Positions 1 to 15,278 of a stretch of 64,000 bases of DNA are shown here, one piece after another. Where the stretch lies: the NCBI GenBank assembly GCA_964030475.1, contig CAXIPT010000004.1, positions 3,025,455 to 3,089,454 of the forward strand, read 5' to 3'. Origin of the DNA: Tethya wilhelma. Lineage: Eukaryota; Porifera; Demospongiae; Tethyida; Tethyidae. The notes below the pieces were generated by a model. The model did not search any database. It was not told where the DNA came from and saw only the letters and a list, made by a program, of their open reading frames with translations. The position numbers and the translations under genes were made by a program. How positions within the stretch are numbered: position 1 is the first letter of the stretch; each line of letters begins with the position of its first letter.

Positions 1-274
1 CAAGTATACCAAATCTAAAATTTGAAGATTGAGTTACAGCCCATCGTATACATACATTGCCTCATGATCAATCATGCCTTGCATTAATCCTATCTATGTA
101 GCTTATGGTTGATACAGGTCCAGTCTATGTGCATGTAGCTAGGTGGCTCATAGCAATATTGTGCCTGGAGGAACCCTAGTTGCTAAGAAGCAGAAGCCCA
201 AATTGGACATAATTTATGGCAAGGATTCTTGAATTTGAATAGATGTGTTGTGTGTGCGTGTGTGAGAGAGTGCA

Positions 275-278
<4 letters not shown>

Positions 279-318
<40 letters not shown>
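279..318. repeat. (TG)n microsatellite
   Basis: About 20 uninterrupted TG units, preceded from position 244 by a degenerate TG/GC/GA stretch. Confidence 0.95.
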
Positions 319-319
<1 letters not shown>

Positions 320-3300
320 ATATAACGTAAAGTGCTACGTGTGTGTGCCTTAGTGTTTTGTCTGAAACGAATGAATTAAGTGATCACTGCCATGGAAATA
401 AATGCATGTGTGGAGAGATCTAGGCATCATAATAACTTATATCATACAACTAACATCAAGCATGACCTATACTGGGATGTACAGCACACAGAAACACTAT
501 ATATACGATTATGATACAGTGTGTATGTGAATAGGTTGTCATGACTAAAAATTAGAATGCGTAGTTTGAAAGTCAAAATGAACCAAATAGGATTTCCATC
601 AACTGCAAATGTAGGACTGGTGATGTGCTGAATTGACTTAATAATTTTTATGAATCATTGGTTTTGGCTTCAAGACTAGTGAGCACCAATATGTATGCTG
701 TACGTCATTATGATTGTGAGTTTTAAATGATCTCATTTAATTGTTGATGTTTGTGTGCAGTTGTAGGATAGAACGTGGTCCCACTTTGTGATAGAATGTA
801 ATTTACTTCGGTTGATTCTCCACAAGCAAGCTAGAAGATTGAGCAATACGGCAGCCATTAGATAAGCATTGTTAATTGTTAAACTAGACGTGAATTAATT
901 TAAGGCAAGCCTGGACGTCGAGATAAGTTAGTATAATATTATAGCAAACAATTTCATACACAGTAGTATTATAATTATATGTGTGTCTGCGCAAGAACCA
1001 ATGGGTATAATATAATTATAGCCGTATTATTAACACAAGATGAAAATCATGTACTCCAAGTTACGTACTATAGGAAACTAAAACTGGAACTCGGGAACTT
1101 TAAATTCTATCTATGGCAATGTGGCTACGTGCGAACATTTCCTACCCAATAGGTTCCACTATGCCACAAAAAAACTTTCCCTGAACTCCAGTCCTGAGCC
1201 ACAGGAGGAAATGGTTAGTAATTGTTTTTTCATTGTTATTGTATTTCAGTCCCTTACATGTACACAGCCTTGAGCACACACGGGAGGCCAGGGGACAATA
1301 GCAACAAACACACTGTACAAACAAACATGATGTCCATGAACTCATGACTGAGAAGGGTGCACAATCTGCAGAGTGGAGGTCAAAATTCATTGAGTTTCAA
1401 TTAGTCACCAAGTCCATTCATTACCACACACATAGTCACAGACATAACATGTGTACAGACCATGCTAGACTGTGAAGCACATTCAGAGCTGTACAAATAT
1501 AAGTTTATCTGAACTGTCATAAATACTATTATATATGCTGAAGATTACATATTATGCATTGTCAAAATTAATAGTCTTATATCTTTACAAACAATCCCAA
1601 ACTTAAGGAACCTCCCAATACTACATGGCTCAAGCAAGTACATAGGCAAAAAGGCTTATAGCTAACAAGACACATTGTATCAGAATTGATTATTATTGAT
1701 TCAGCCAAAGCTGGACAATGAATAAGAATATGCTAAGTCTTGGTGTGAAATTATGTAATAATAGGTAAGCTTTGTAATTGAGTGCACAGTGATCTCACAT
1801 CTTTAGTGTAAGTCTCTAAGAGGTCAAGTCTGTACAAACAAAACTAGCCATAATTATCCCACCATATTAATAACAGCAGGTATTGAAACTTCCCTGATGA
1901 CACAAATGGTCAAGATCAGTCACAGTTGGTGCATGCATGCATGCTTGTCATAATGAGTGTGACTCTATCTGTTACATATCCAGTCATGGAATAGTATGGT
2001 TTGAACAAGTGCAGATGATTGAAATTGCAGCTTGAATGTGTGTAATATTTATCTCATTGACTAAACTTGTATGTGTGTGGCGTAATCATATAGACCACTG
2101 TCTTTGCTTGCACATTGAATTTCCACGATGTCATCAATACGATTCTCACACACACCTAATACTATTATGACATCATTGTACATAATTATATCATGTATGT
2201 TTGAGGAAATAGGTATACACTTATAATACACACACGTGTATGTACTTGACCATAATTACATGCACAACATGTTACATGCATGCATGCATGACGTATGATT
2301 TTTGATCTAAGTCCCATATACATCACACACAGTTGTCATAACATTCCCAGCTGTTCCCAATTATAAGTTCAACTCACAGACATACACCGTTACGTATGCG
2401 ACTATTACACTCTATAGAGTTAATATTAACTGCACATGTACGTATCCATAGCTACTCTTCCTCTGACACACACACATTCAGATAGTGCAGCTGTGCTATA
2501 ATATTGCTGTATCGTTATTGTACTGTGTACGAGGAATTAAAAGACGTCATATCATTGCTGTGTTTTTGTTTGTCCAGTAACCATACATCATAGAAACAGG
2601 TGAAACATAATACTGTGTACGTGCACACAATTATAGCCAAGTATTATAGATAAAGTGTATCTATATATAAAAATATATGGCTATATATAGCTTGAGCATA
2701 CAGCTTGTCAGCATAAACATGCATCTATGGGGTATACAAAGCTATATTCTACACATAGTGCAGCTATAAAGACTTTTAGACTACCAGATGGCTGATTGAC
2801 CGAAGGTTAATGGGTACCAACAAGCCTAGGTCATGTTTCTACAGCTAGCTTGTGGACTGATACTTATTTCCTCCTTTATAGCTACTATCACTAGCTGAGT
2901 ATGCACATTGCAATAAACACCATGGTACACGTAGCTAGCTTGTAGCAATGATAGATGATTATGCATTATGCTCGGGTAAGAAAAGAAATCTGCCAACAGA
3001 TGGTCAACAGGATTGTTACATGTCAAAGGAAGTCACACGATCGTTTACGTACCCTCCATAAATGCACTTCAAGACTAACACGTGCATGCACACAACAATC
3101 AAAGTATCACAGCCATGCAGGAACACTATACTAACATGTCTGAGGTGAGCGTGCATGTCATCTTTTACCCGAGGGGACATTTGTATGGGCACCACTTGCC
3201 ACAATATCCTGAGGGCACATTTCCAGGTGATACTAAAAATTATTATCCCTCTCCACGTGTTTGGATGAGGTCAGCTCGTGAATATGTGACAGTTCATTCA

Positions 3301-3436
3301 AACGTTACACGATGCATAGAATCGATGGTTTTAATAAATCTAATTATGTCATTCATAACTGTCCTGATGTAATTCACATCCACTACAGGGGGTCTATGGA
3401 TGCATACACGTGTATTATATCTCAAATGGTATTACA

Positions 3437-3441
3437 GTGTG

Positions 3442-3484
<43 letters not shown>
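3437..3484. repeat. (TG)n microsatellite
   Basis: A run of GT/TG units, nearly pure from about 3447. Confidence 0.9.
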
Positions 3485-3486
<2 letters not shown>

Positions 3487-4893
3487 ATCTAATTATGGGT
3501 ATTTGTCACAAAATTTTGAAAAGATGGACATGACAGATAAGGTTTCAGCCGGAATTTGAAAAATGCCAAGAAGTGAATATTCACTAGCATCACAGGACTG
3601 GCCATATCCCATCGAGTTTGAACAATGGTCTAATTAGTCTAATAATTATGTACACAAAAGTATGTATTGCCATTGATACACATTCGTGAAGTATTAGTAA
3701 TAATAATACTATTAAATAAACTATTGTGCACGAGCAGTAGTTCACGTACTCTAAGCCCCATCCCCTCTTTGGAAATTAGTGGATTGATCATGAATACCTA
3801 GAGAGAGAGAGAATGGAGCTGCTAACGTTAACCATCTCTTTCTTTCCACACAAAGGTGAATCACAGCATTAGCATTAAAATTTTGTGAGAGAGTTCATGC
3901 ATGCATGTGGACGTGATTGTCTACCATGGGTGTGACTCTTCCACACGTGCAGTCACTTAAAATATGAAACCAAAGACAGAACTAAACTTGAATGCATTAG
4001 CTATAGAGTTGTGGTGAAAAGTATCTTAACAATTTTGTACCAAACAAATACATTAACACACACAAACATACACACCAATGCAAATGCAAGTGCACACACA
4101 GATGCACAATCACTATTATTCAAAATACCATGATTCTTTCTCAATGTAAAAGCTAATTCGTTACATAAGTCAACGATAGTGGTACACAATGCAGTACTAT
4201 ATACTCTATATACATACACACATACAGAGACATGCATGACTACAAGGGTTGGTCCGTTAGCTCAAAGGGACAGCATTTAGTCAAACATTTAGTGGTGATC
4301 TTTCATGTGTCATTTGTCGAACAGGGAATGGAACATCTCTCTTCTCACTAATGAGACAATGATTCCTACAGTAGCAGTTACAGTCGTACATGTTTCATGT
4401 CGGTGTACAAATAGCCAAACATTGCAACTAGCATTTTCACATGCACACGTGCACGTACACTCACAATTAATATGAAATGTAATTTGTGGATCGTGGTACA
4501 GATTTCGGAATTGTTAGGTTTATGGTACATGCACGGCATGGATATAGATCACTCAAATTCAATAATTAACCAGCTTCAACTCCTGTGGTCAAAACTACTT
4601 TAACTTTAAAGTTTAGTAAATAAGGAGAATTAAATCTTCATAGCTTAATTAATTTACTCACAATTAACCTCATATGCTCCATGCACCCTGCAACCTTATA
4701 GCCTTCATTATTCTACATGTCTCAGTAACTGACCGCAATGCATTCTGTCTTTGGGGCTCTACAATTTTGGCATAATTATTGTAACTTTGTAACTTAATTT
4801 GTAAGGAATATTTCAAGCTCATATACTCACTAGTAATTGTTATGGTCACATAAAACGGCAGACACTATTGAACACGAGGTGTTAGATAATAAC

Positions 4894-4895
<2 letters not shown>

Positions 4896-4957
<62 letters not shown>
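4896..4957. repeat. (GA)n microsatellite
   Basis: About 31 uninterrupted GA units, one of two long purine/pyrimidine repeats here. The other is the CT run at the CK exon 3 acceptor. Confidence 0.97.
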
Positions 4958-4959
<2 letters not shown>

Positions 4960-5166
4960 TGGAAGTGTTATCACTGTTATGTCAAAGGGGTATCCTTGTG
5001 AGGTAAGTTTGTGTTGCAGCTCAAAAGGAGTGGAAAGGACCACATAGACAAAACAAACCCTTTGTGGTAGACACGAATATTCATATTATTACATAATGTT
5101 GTGTAAGGAATTCAAATACATCCCAACTATCACTAGATAACTGACACAATTCAAGCCTTAGCGTGC

Positions 5167-5185
5167 ACACACACAACATAGCACN

Positions 5186-5277
<92 letters not shown>
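5167..5277. repeat. (CA)n microsatellite with an undetermined base
   Basis: A long CA run (about 46 pure units from 5186), with a single N at 5185. The N is probably a base-calling or contig-join scar in the repeat, so the true repeat length is uncertain. Confidence 0.95.
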
Positions 5278-5280
<3 letters not shown>

Positions 5281-8200
5281 TTGATTCAATATTAATACAA
5301 TATGCATCAATACACAGCATTGTAGATATAGGACTATAAGCATCAGATCAGTAACAAACAATGACATGCACCACAGTCTTCAAAAACACATCTATGCTTT
5401 ATTAATAGCTGCAACTCTTGTACATTAGTTATCAAGTAATGGACACCATTATCTTTTAAATGTGTATGCAGTCCAGTAGTAATCTGTCTATTATTGTCAC
5501 GGTATGTGAGGCACAAACAAGCAAGATACTGATCTGAGTTACTAACAGACTTGTTTTTGTTCGTTTCTTTGCGGCTTAGAGAACAATCAACAAATGATAA
5601 TAATATTGTTATGCTTGATGACTTTTTGTTTTCCACACTGATCCGAGCATTGCTATAATAGTACACATTCTAATCACCTCACTTTTTAGAATAAAGATAA
5701 GATAGAATCGCATGTGTGTGTGTGCATACAGAGATTCACGCTTGACTAATCATATCTAGTATATACATGTGATTATCCATGCGTGTATGTTGTTATTACT
5801 GTGTGGTCCTTATCACTCAAGAGGGGACAATGCCACACCAGGGAAACTATTACAAAAACCCTTAAAGTGTAGAGTTTAAGTAGGAAAAGCAGAAAACTTT
5901 CAAAGAAAAAAGGAAACAAACATAATCACTTGTACTTTTATCTCCCACTATACATCTGATTCAATAGAAATGATGTGACAATGTAATATACTTCAATCTA
6001 TGTGCTACGTACAAGAGCCAGTTGACTGCTACAGTCTGCATGAGTATAATACAGTTGACTGAGCAGTCAGTGTAAACAGTTGCAGTCAACCATTTCCTGA
6101 TAGCCTAGAGGTTGAACTTATAAGTAGTTACATCTTGAATAATTAACACGCCTGAATAGCAGCAAACATGCACGAAGCTTACAATAATAGACCAAGACTA
6201 GAGTGAGGTTTTAAAGCAGTGGACTCAGATGAAGTGATAAACTGGGATATGTTTTGAAGGACTAACTCAATAGACAATAAAATTATCACAAGATAAGGTC
6301 CCTGCACTTTTTTTAGCATACACATGTTTGCGTGTGATTTCCATAGCAACCCATATTTTTATCAGCTATTGTCTAAGTGCACCATACATGCACAATTACC
6401 CATCTATTTCATTGATTTACAAGTGTATCATGGTGCCCATCAATCACCGTATGGCCTGTTGCTAGCCTAGCAGCTGGACCTGTTGACAATAACAAATACA
6501 CATCTAGAGTCACGATGCAGTTTGATATGGATTGAACAGCTTACTGTTATGACCAAAGAACCGATTGATACATACACACCATTGCCAATTTGGTTGCACA
6601 ACAAAAAGACTCATATTAGTTTACAATGACTATATTTCTTTGCTTGAAAATAAATTTAAGCATGGACTATGACATCCATGTAGATATCAAGAAACATTGG
6701 TGAAGGTCACAATTAATGCAGGTCAATCTACAGTATTAATTTTGACATCTCAACTGACAATATAATAGCCCCACATTGTTGTATAATAATTATTATGCCT
6801 ATAGTCCTGGAAGCTATACAATGTGTCATGCTTAGTCCTAGCTGGCAGCATACAGTAACAATTTTAGCCAGTACATTCAGTTCCCATCTTTGCCCAGCTG
6901 CTCTCTACCACAGCACAGGGATATTGGGTTGCCATGGGAATGCCACTAATGTGAACATATAAAGTGCATGTAACACAGAGGGCTTTGGTTCCTAGGGCTA
7001 TAGTAGGAACAAAAGAAGATATTGATTTTAGTGGAAAAGAAACGTGATATGACTTTACTCCAGAATCAGAACAATGGTATTGGTTAATTCTCATGTACTG
7101 GCTGACAGTGAAACGGCATACAATGTCACGTACATGAGTAGAACTGAAAAAAATGCATGATCATAATGGCTGTACCACATGTGAACAGTTCCTGTATACA
7201 TAATTATATACCTAAATATTGTACTAATTCCTTTTGAAGATCTGGATGGAGCAAGTTTCACAGTTCTGTCATGCAGTCTCTTCTTGGTCATACAGTTTGC
7301 TACATTTCTGGGATCAAAAACATTCATAATAATTATTTATAGTGAACCAATTAAGTGTCTATATAGGTGTATATTACGTACGTGCGTTGCATTTTTCTTT
7401 AAAAGGCCAGCTGGTCCTTAGCCTCTATATAAGATACCACTTATGGTATACCAGTATGTTGCTAAGATACTAAAGATCATAAGAATAGCTCCATTATAAG
7501 CAATTATAGACTCGGAATTGCTTATATAGTATAGCAAGCTAGACTCTTTCTCAATTTTAGACTTGAATTGCTTGTACTATAGCAAGACTTTTTCCCCTCC
7601 ATGCATTGTACATGCATGTGGAGAGCCCTTGTCTTGTGAAACAGTTCTCTTATCATAGCGTCCATCTCAACCAATCATCTTCACTCCCACAAAAGCAGGC
7701 ATCCATCCATCTATTCATTAACAGTGACCTTCTGACCTTCTGATGAATAAATGCATGAGAAGAAGTACCACAAGTGTGCATGTGTATGTACCTCTCTGGT
7801 ATGTGGAGGAGAGAGAGAACTGGTCAGGAAGATAAAGTGTCTAGAGTAACTTTAACTAGATCTGTGTAAATTTTGGTCAAGATAATTACTTATGCGAGTC
7901 AATCTATACAAACTATAATATTGTGTACTCGTGTTCATACACACAAACAAATTTACTTAAAGGGCGTGTATCTTATTTCCATTTCCATGGAAACAAAATG
8001 ATCCAATAAGAATAGTACGTATTTCTTTTGTATACTCAAAAGAGCCAGTTTTGCTTAAGGAAAAAAAGAGAATAGAGCATGATGCATAGCCTGAGTTTGT
8101 AGCTACTTTAGGATACTATAGTCCATAGAGTGGCTATGTATTATTCTTGGGCTGTTTATATCAATTGATGTCCAAAGACCTTAATTAAGCTTTGGGTTTG

Positions 8201-11200
8201 TGTGAGATTTGTCTCCAACAATAGACATTGAGGTTGTCTGGATTGCATGGTTGGTTTGCTCCGCTGACTTTAAATTGACTTTGATTTCACACTGAGTAAC
8301 CTTCTTATCAAATTAATGGTCAGCACTTTAGGTAGTCCACATTAGCACAGCTATACTTGGTCATCAATTAAGGGGATTCTGTGTAAAATCGAAAACAATT
8401 GCCAGTCGTCATCCAAATGTTTGGTCTCTATTGTAAATTATTAACACATGACACACACACACAGCCTGATCAGTATATGGGTGCTAAGGTATGAGAATGT
8501 GTACATGCATCTACACAAACAATACAAACAGAACAAAAATATCTTTGCCACATCAAATTTTCAAACAGCCATGGACTGTCCATATACTACAGAAAATTCT
8601 TGGGGACAGTTCCATTAGCCACAAAAATATTCTCTCACATGTTTTTTTCCTTGTTTAGTGGTATTCTGGAACTTCCTTTGACTGTTCACAGCAGCTGCTG
8701 CTTCTATTTCAGGGGAATGTGTAGCCTATATTTCATAGCTGGGAATGAGTGGTAAATACCCTCTTCAATGGACAAAAGATCTAATGTAACCACTGACCAA
8801 TCTAAGAGAGGTTCCGTTGCCACATGCACTGGGAACTGAGACCACGAACATGAGCCTGAGATAAGTAGAGCAATTAGAATTATTATTTGTGAGTAATTGG
8901 ATACTCATTGTTATTAGATCTTATCTTTGTTTGAAAGTGGTCAAGACCATTAGGCATCACTGCCTCGGAAGCCTTCGAATTCCTATAGCTACGTTTACAA
9001 ATTGAAGACTTGATATAAAGTTTACTATTAGCCATAAAACATAATGTGGTGTGCATACAATGAGGGTTTATTGCCACACAATAATTAATGGTGATTGAAG
9101 CATGCATACATGTGTGTGTTTGTGTTACCGTACTACCGGCACCTGCTAATTACCATATTCATGACCTGTGTACCACTCCGACTGGCCTTATAGCTAGTGC
9201 ATGTTTGCATGTGCAAGGATCAATATGAATCGAAGGAATTCTTTAAGGGATCGCTTGTAACAACAGTAGAATTCTCAAGAGTGATGATAGCTAATGAGAA
9301 CACAGACAACTCTATAGCAAGGGAATTGATTCAAGAAAGATTTCTTGTCACATCATGATCACATCACAGAGACCACGTGGTTTGGAGACTTGTAATAATT
9401 CAGGCCTGTAGATATAGGAGAGTCCAGGGGAGTTCACGTGAACTACTATTGTAAATCAGCTAGGGTTAATTGTACACACAATGCAGTATGATGGAATCTA
9501 TGCCGAAGTCTATCATGTAAACAACATCAATGAAAACCACATCCTCTGATTAAAAACAGGGTCAACACACAAGCACACAAACTATAAATGAACTGCACAG
9601 CATCTACACTGCAATATATTCTTTACATACAACATCATATTTACTGTTATTTGCACACACACATACACACAATCACACACAATTCACACACAACATGCAT
9701 GCATACACATGATATAGTACACATACTTCAAAGCTACAACAAAAACCATACAAAATCGATCAACAGCCATAGTGTGCTGTCCACAACTACAGCAAACCAG
9801 GCAGTTAGGTCAAGCAGTCTGTCTGCTCTCAATAGTATACAACCACCATAACAGACAGTACCAATGCCATGCTTCCTGCAATGGTTTGAGGGTTGAATTC
9901 CTAACCTATTATCACAGGGACATTAGGTACTATCTGATTCATTGTATAAAGGTGAGCATGCAGCAATGCAGCCAACCAGGAGCAGGGGTCAGAGGATACA
10001 GGCTTGACCACTCAGAGTGGGTGCACACTCTTGGAATGAAATTCGATATTATAGTCATCTTTTGTAGTTTTGTGGTTTGTTCTGAGTTTGTATCACCACA
10101 GTGGTTTCATTTGTACTTCGATCTGTAGACCTGCAACTATAATGATATAATTCAATCAGTTAATTGAAGGCAATATCCGGATTGTGTATTATTATTTACT
10201 CTTCAAAAGTCTTTTCAGTTGGATGGATTGCAATGACTGCTGTATTATAATATTTAATGCATTGTATGTGTGTGCATGTGTGTGTCCTTTAATGCTAGTG
10301 GCTTTGGTACAAGTCATTGGTCTTCGTTTAGACAGACATGCACACAAATTGAATCATCATTAAGGGAATAAACGTCAGAATAAAAGTAATCATGGATGAC
10401 AAAAGCAGACCCGGGAGTCTTACGACAATAGTTTATTTAATCAAGTCTCATAACAGGTCAACAGAACAATATGCAATAGTTAAAACACAAGCATGCATAG
10501 TGAAATAATTTTTCAGTATTACAAATAATCAAGCGTGAATGCATGTGTTTGACTTTCTACTATTCAAGTCTAATCATACACTACATTAATTATATTTAAC
10601 CTGTATCTATTCATAATTTATTACAGAATGAATACCTATACATGCATGCATGCGTAAGCCTTAGTTCAACAAGAACATATGCACACACATGGGCATACAC
10701 ATGTACACTCCCTCAGTATCAACATGCATAGTCTGCAAACAGGTCCACATCAGTGAAATCACCTTAAACCTAGCTGAGAGAAAAATCCAGGCAGGCTTTG
10801 CTCGATCGAGCTTTCAACATAAAGGAGATTTTGCTCCTTTTTTTTGAAGCTTTCTTGATCACTATAATTATTGTTATTCTGGTTTAAATTAAACTGCATG
10901 GGAACTAAGGCCTGAGTACGAGGCTACTCCATTACATTATTGAGCAACTTGTTGTTTCTTATTGATAGCTGTAGTTGCAATTTTGTATAAATTTTATGCA
11001 TACAGAGTTACCAAAATGTCAAGAGTAATGAACTAAACAAACTGTGTGGAGGAAGCAACCACTTAGGGTTAATTATCATCATCTGCCACACTATTAGATA
11101 ATGCTAGTGTGTATAATGACTCATGCAAACAACAAGGTGTACATTTATTATGCTGCATGGTTACTATGGAAATATTCCCCCAAAATAGTGCATAACTTTA

Positions 11201-12330
11201 CTAATACAAATCCTAAAAGAAACCAACATATAAGTATATAGCCATGTATAGGTTTTTTAACTTAATACTTAGTACACAATAGCACAAAGTTAACATATAT
11301 GTGTACACAGTACAACACAGGCACACTATACCACCAATTGCTTTAATCTAAATACATACACACAGACTGAAATGGGTTGAGGTATACTCCATTGGCTCTC
11401 TCAAAGTCTCTCTTCCAATGCATGCATGCCGCATGACTGGTGCTCAATACTTCATGCTATGAGTCAGTGAACCAATTCATCGATTACAAGCTAATTCTCA
11501 CCGCAAACTAATGACTCATGCAAGCATTGTTGACAGTAGGAACTCATCATACATCGTCATGACTACAAGCATGCTTGCTCGGTCACAAGCAGAACTATGA
11601 TAGATTTGCATGACTTGATTCACCTTATCTTTTTAAAATGACGTTACAATTCAGTGATGATGGTGGTCATGGTACGATGGCACATGTGCAGTTGGACTTG
11701 CCTAGTATTGTCTATTTATGGAAGAAAAAAACACAGTTGTTAATCTCACCAGGGGGTCTTTATTGCTTGAGCAAACGTTTAAAGTTATTTATTTGTAGCA
11801 TTCCTTGGCCATATACATGAAAATTGGAGATTATGAGCGGCTATCAGATATCATCACATCAACTCACAATGATTATGAGACATATGAATTGCGTGATGTA
11901 AAGTAAGCACAAAACATACGTACCTTCACAACCGGTCAGGTCCATGTAAGAATTTTGTAATGGTCGTCAAGTTTAAAAGCTTCATACCCTCAAAATATTC
12001 CGCATAATTATGCATACACGCACAAGGAGTTCAATGAGTTCTCATGCCGAGTGTACATGTAATGGTCACCAAACTTTAAAACTCAAAGTACGTTAGCGCC
12101 AACACTCACAGACCATTTTTATTGAGTAGGAATCGCCGAAGTAATTAGTAGAAGGCCCCACTGAGGAAATTAATGCCTGCATATTAAATTCCATGCTCGT
12201 TCATTTATCACACCACAGTTTAATATAGCAGTGACCAGAAAGTCAGAAAGAGACTGCTAAACCATAGATATTATACACTACGTACAACTGAGTCGAGCGT
12301 AAACTAGATTTTGAGTCGGAGAGAGACAAA

Positions 12331-12499
12331 ATGGCAGCAAGCAACAGGAAGAACTTTCCGCCCAAAAAAGACTACCCCGATTTCACCATCGGAAAGTACA
12401 ACAACTGGATGGCTAAATGTCTCACAGAAGATATCTACGCCAAGCTGAGAGACACACCAACCTCCTCAGGTTTTACGTTCGACCAGTGCATACAAACTG
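12331..12499 (+). CDS. Creatine kinase exon 1
   Basis: Residues 1-56 plus one base. The ATG at 12331 follows GACAAA and opens a frame starting [38 protein letters not shown] matches the phosphagen kinase N-domain. The exon ends with ACTG at a GTAGGT donor. The 55 bases upstream show no TATA box that I would trust. Confidence 0.93.
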
Positions 12500-14619
12500 G
12501 TAGGTAAATACGCGCTGAGGATCATATTCTTGTATTGTGGTATTAAAATTTAATAGGCTAGCTGTGGTTACTTCACCTGTTCCGTATAAAACTAAAGCTA
12601 AATACATTGCAAAATAATATTATAGTCAATGGTGCTAGTTATTTGGACAGAGGGTAAAAAGTAGTTATTGTTTTGTGCCATGTTTGTGTGGTTATTGAAG
12701 CTTGTACACAAAACCACAAACATGTATCGCTAAATATTGCCTTGTTCCCACGTTCTTTCCCTATGAATATTTCACTCTGAAAAAATATGAAGGGAGAGAG
12801 CGTGGTACGTAAAATCACATGAATGACGTCGCCCGTAGTCAGAGAGTAGAGAGAAAGTTTGTATGCATAGTTTCTTTACTACAGCATACTCATTTTTCTA
12901 CGAGCTACGTTATTGATTTCACATTCCGGGCTCTCTCTCGCATTCTTCTATTTTTCAGTGTTCACAAGGAGAGAGCCTGGGAACAATCGAGGCTACACCA
13001 AATACACACTGTGCCATAAGGATTTTAATTGCTATTAATGATCCCCATTGTCCATTTCACTGACCGTCAGTCTCTTAGTGCAAGTACATTGCCAGTCACG
13101 AATAATTTATTCGTTAGCTCTCTTTAAGTGCATTCCTGACTCCTCATGGTGCTGTTGTTAGGCGACTAGCATGAATTATATGAAGGCAATTAGTAACACT
13201 AGTGTGTGTTCTCTCTCCCTGATCATCATGAAAAGTGCCCGCACTACTCTTCAGGGTATTGTAGCCTAAATTTATAAGGTAGTATCTTATTGTTGCTTAT
13301 TACACTGCAGAAGGAACTTGATATATTGTTGGGTGGGTCACACATAAGTAGTGTGGTTTCCTACAAACAGGGTAGGGTGTAGGCTTCTCCTGTGTGCTTT
13401 TTTGTTAACTGGCTCTTTGGCCTTTAGTTATATACATTTAATAGTGACACAACAATTAATTAATTAATACAGGCAAATTAATTTTTTTTCTCATTGTTAA
13501 TAATAATTTTTATGTTACAACTTCTTGATTCTCCTCTTTATTGTTGTCCTGTTTGAATCACTGGTTGTTTCGAGCATACATTTGAATTCATGTGTACCTA
13601 GTGACACACTCTACCATGATCCATACAATGTATGTGATTCGACTCCTGCAGGAGTTGATAACCCTGGTCATCCTTTCATTATGACTGTTGGTTGTGTGGC
13701 TGGAGATGAAGAATCCTACGAAAAGTTTGCAGATCTCTTGGACAATGTCATTAACAAGAGGCACAATGGATATGCAAAGGTAGGTAAGAATTATGTTATG
13801 TAGGCTAATTGTTCAGTATGCCATTGTATACATAGATTATCTGGTTTGGAAGTCGACTAGTGCTTATGAATAGTAGTTTTACTGCTCTTTGCTGCTCAAA
13901 ATAATGCTTATGCTCAAAATATAATGCTTATGATTATGAGTTCTAATAGCTCAGTTGTAAGAGAATTTGACTATATATAAAATGGGCTTGAATCCCAGCT
14001 AGATCTCAAGATATTACCCATTGATTCAGCATGAGTGATGAGTCATGATGTTATGGAGTATAAGCTAGCCTCTTTGTGGTTCAATAATCTCTACCATTCT
14101 GTCTGCTTGTGGTGAGAGACTTGCAGGGTGAAAAAAATCCATTACTCCTCAGAATCCCCACTTGGGAGATATTGACCACCACATTAGATTCTACCATGAT
14201 AAGACGTATGTGTGTCATGCGTACAAGATTGTCTGCATTGTTTTGGATGCTGTATAGCCATTAGGTACATGGTCACTTGCTTTACATGTATCAATGTACA
14301 TGTTATGCTTGAGCCTGCATGTTGTAACATCGACAAAGGATGACTTGTACGCTGTAAGCTCATGTTGTGTGATTCAATTCGTCATAATATTACATTCACT
14401 GGTAAAAAAAACAATACTGGATTTCACAGTGAGTCAGTGACAGTTGCTTACTTTAAAAGATGTTTACAGCTAGTCGTGCCATTCAGTTGTGTACAAGTTT
14501 TCTCGCTGCCGATGAACACGACATGCATGCTTGACATGTGTTATATGATCCATTCTCTGTCCATACATTTCCTTATACCCTTGGTCCATTCTTTTCTCTA
14601 CATAATATTATGATTACAG

Positions 14620-14670
<51 letters not shown>

Positions 14671-15197
14671 TTCCTGACTTATAGTTATTGTTCCTACAAG
14701 ACACTGCCTTTTGATGTGTGTAGTGTATAGCTTTTGTAGAGTACAATAATAGTTTGTAATATAATAAATTATTTTAGCTACGTACACATCTCAACTCCTC
14801 CAGGCAGTGTACAGGAATGTACACTGGATCCATACTGTATATATTGCCAAAACATTAGCAATAGCCTATTTTATAGCCTAGTTTTACATACTTGCCCTCA
14901 AGATTAGGATACAAATCACTATGGGAACAAGAATTGATTGCACTAAAGAGTCGGAATTTGTGTAACTCATTAATACTACCAACAAAATGTCTTCAAAGCT
15001 ATTTGCATAGTTTAACAGTTTTACACACTAGTATGTTTATTGGTGTTTGTTGCATATAACCACCATACTAATTGAAGTTCATTGGAAAAATTTAAAGTGT
15101 ATTTAATGGCATATTTTTAGTTGTTTTATGGTCAAATTGTATGCAAATTTTCACATCCGCTAAAGACTGCAGTTCAATGGATTGTATGCACATTGAC

Positions 15198-15278
<81 letters not shown>

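Larger units (their letters stand above)
1..12330. other. Gene-poor region upstream of creatine kinase
   Basis: I find no coding exon that I can defend in these 12.3 kb. Open frames are short, rich in Cys, Val and His from CA/TG repeats, and lack recognisable domains. The sequence is AT-rich with many ATGC/CATG words and several long dinucleotide runs (listed separately). The region may hold distal regulation or the introns of a gene whose exons I cannot recognise. Confidence 0.5.

Noticed and set aside
3082..3372. A 96-residue plus-strand frame next to a TG repeat
   Set aside because: No conserved pattern that I can name; it ends in low-complexity hydrophobic sequence.
5343..5666. A 107-residue minus-strand open frame
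   Set aside because: No domain, no coding-like composition, and no splice or start context. Chance frames of this length are expected in 64 kb.
9772..10128. A 118-residue plus-strand open frame
   Set aside because: Cys/His/Tyr-rich translation of AT- and CA-rich DNA, with no recognisable family or flanking exons.
12819..13019. A 66-residue frame after CK exon 1
   Set aside because: It lies in intron 1 and would break the clean exon 1-exon 2 CK junction.
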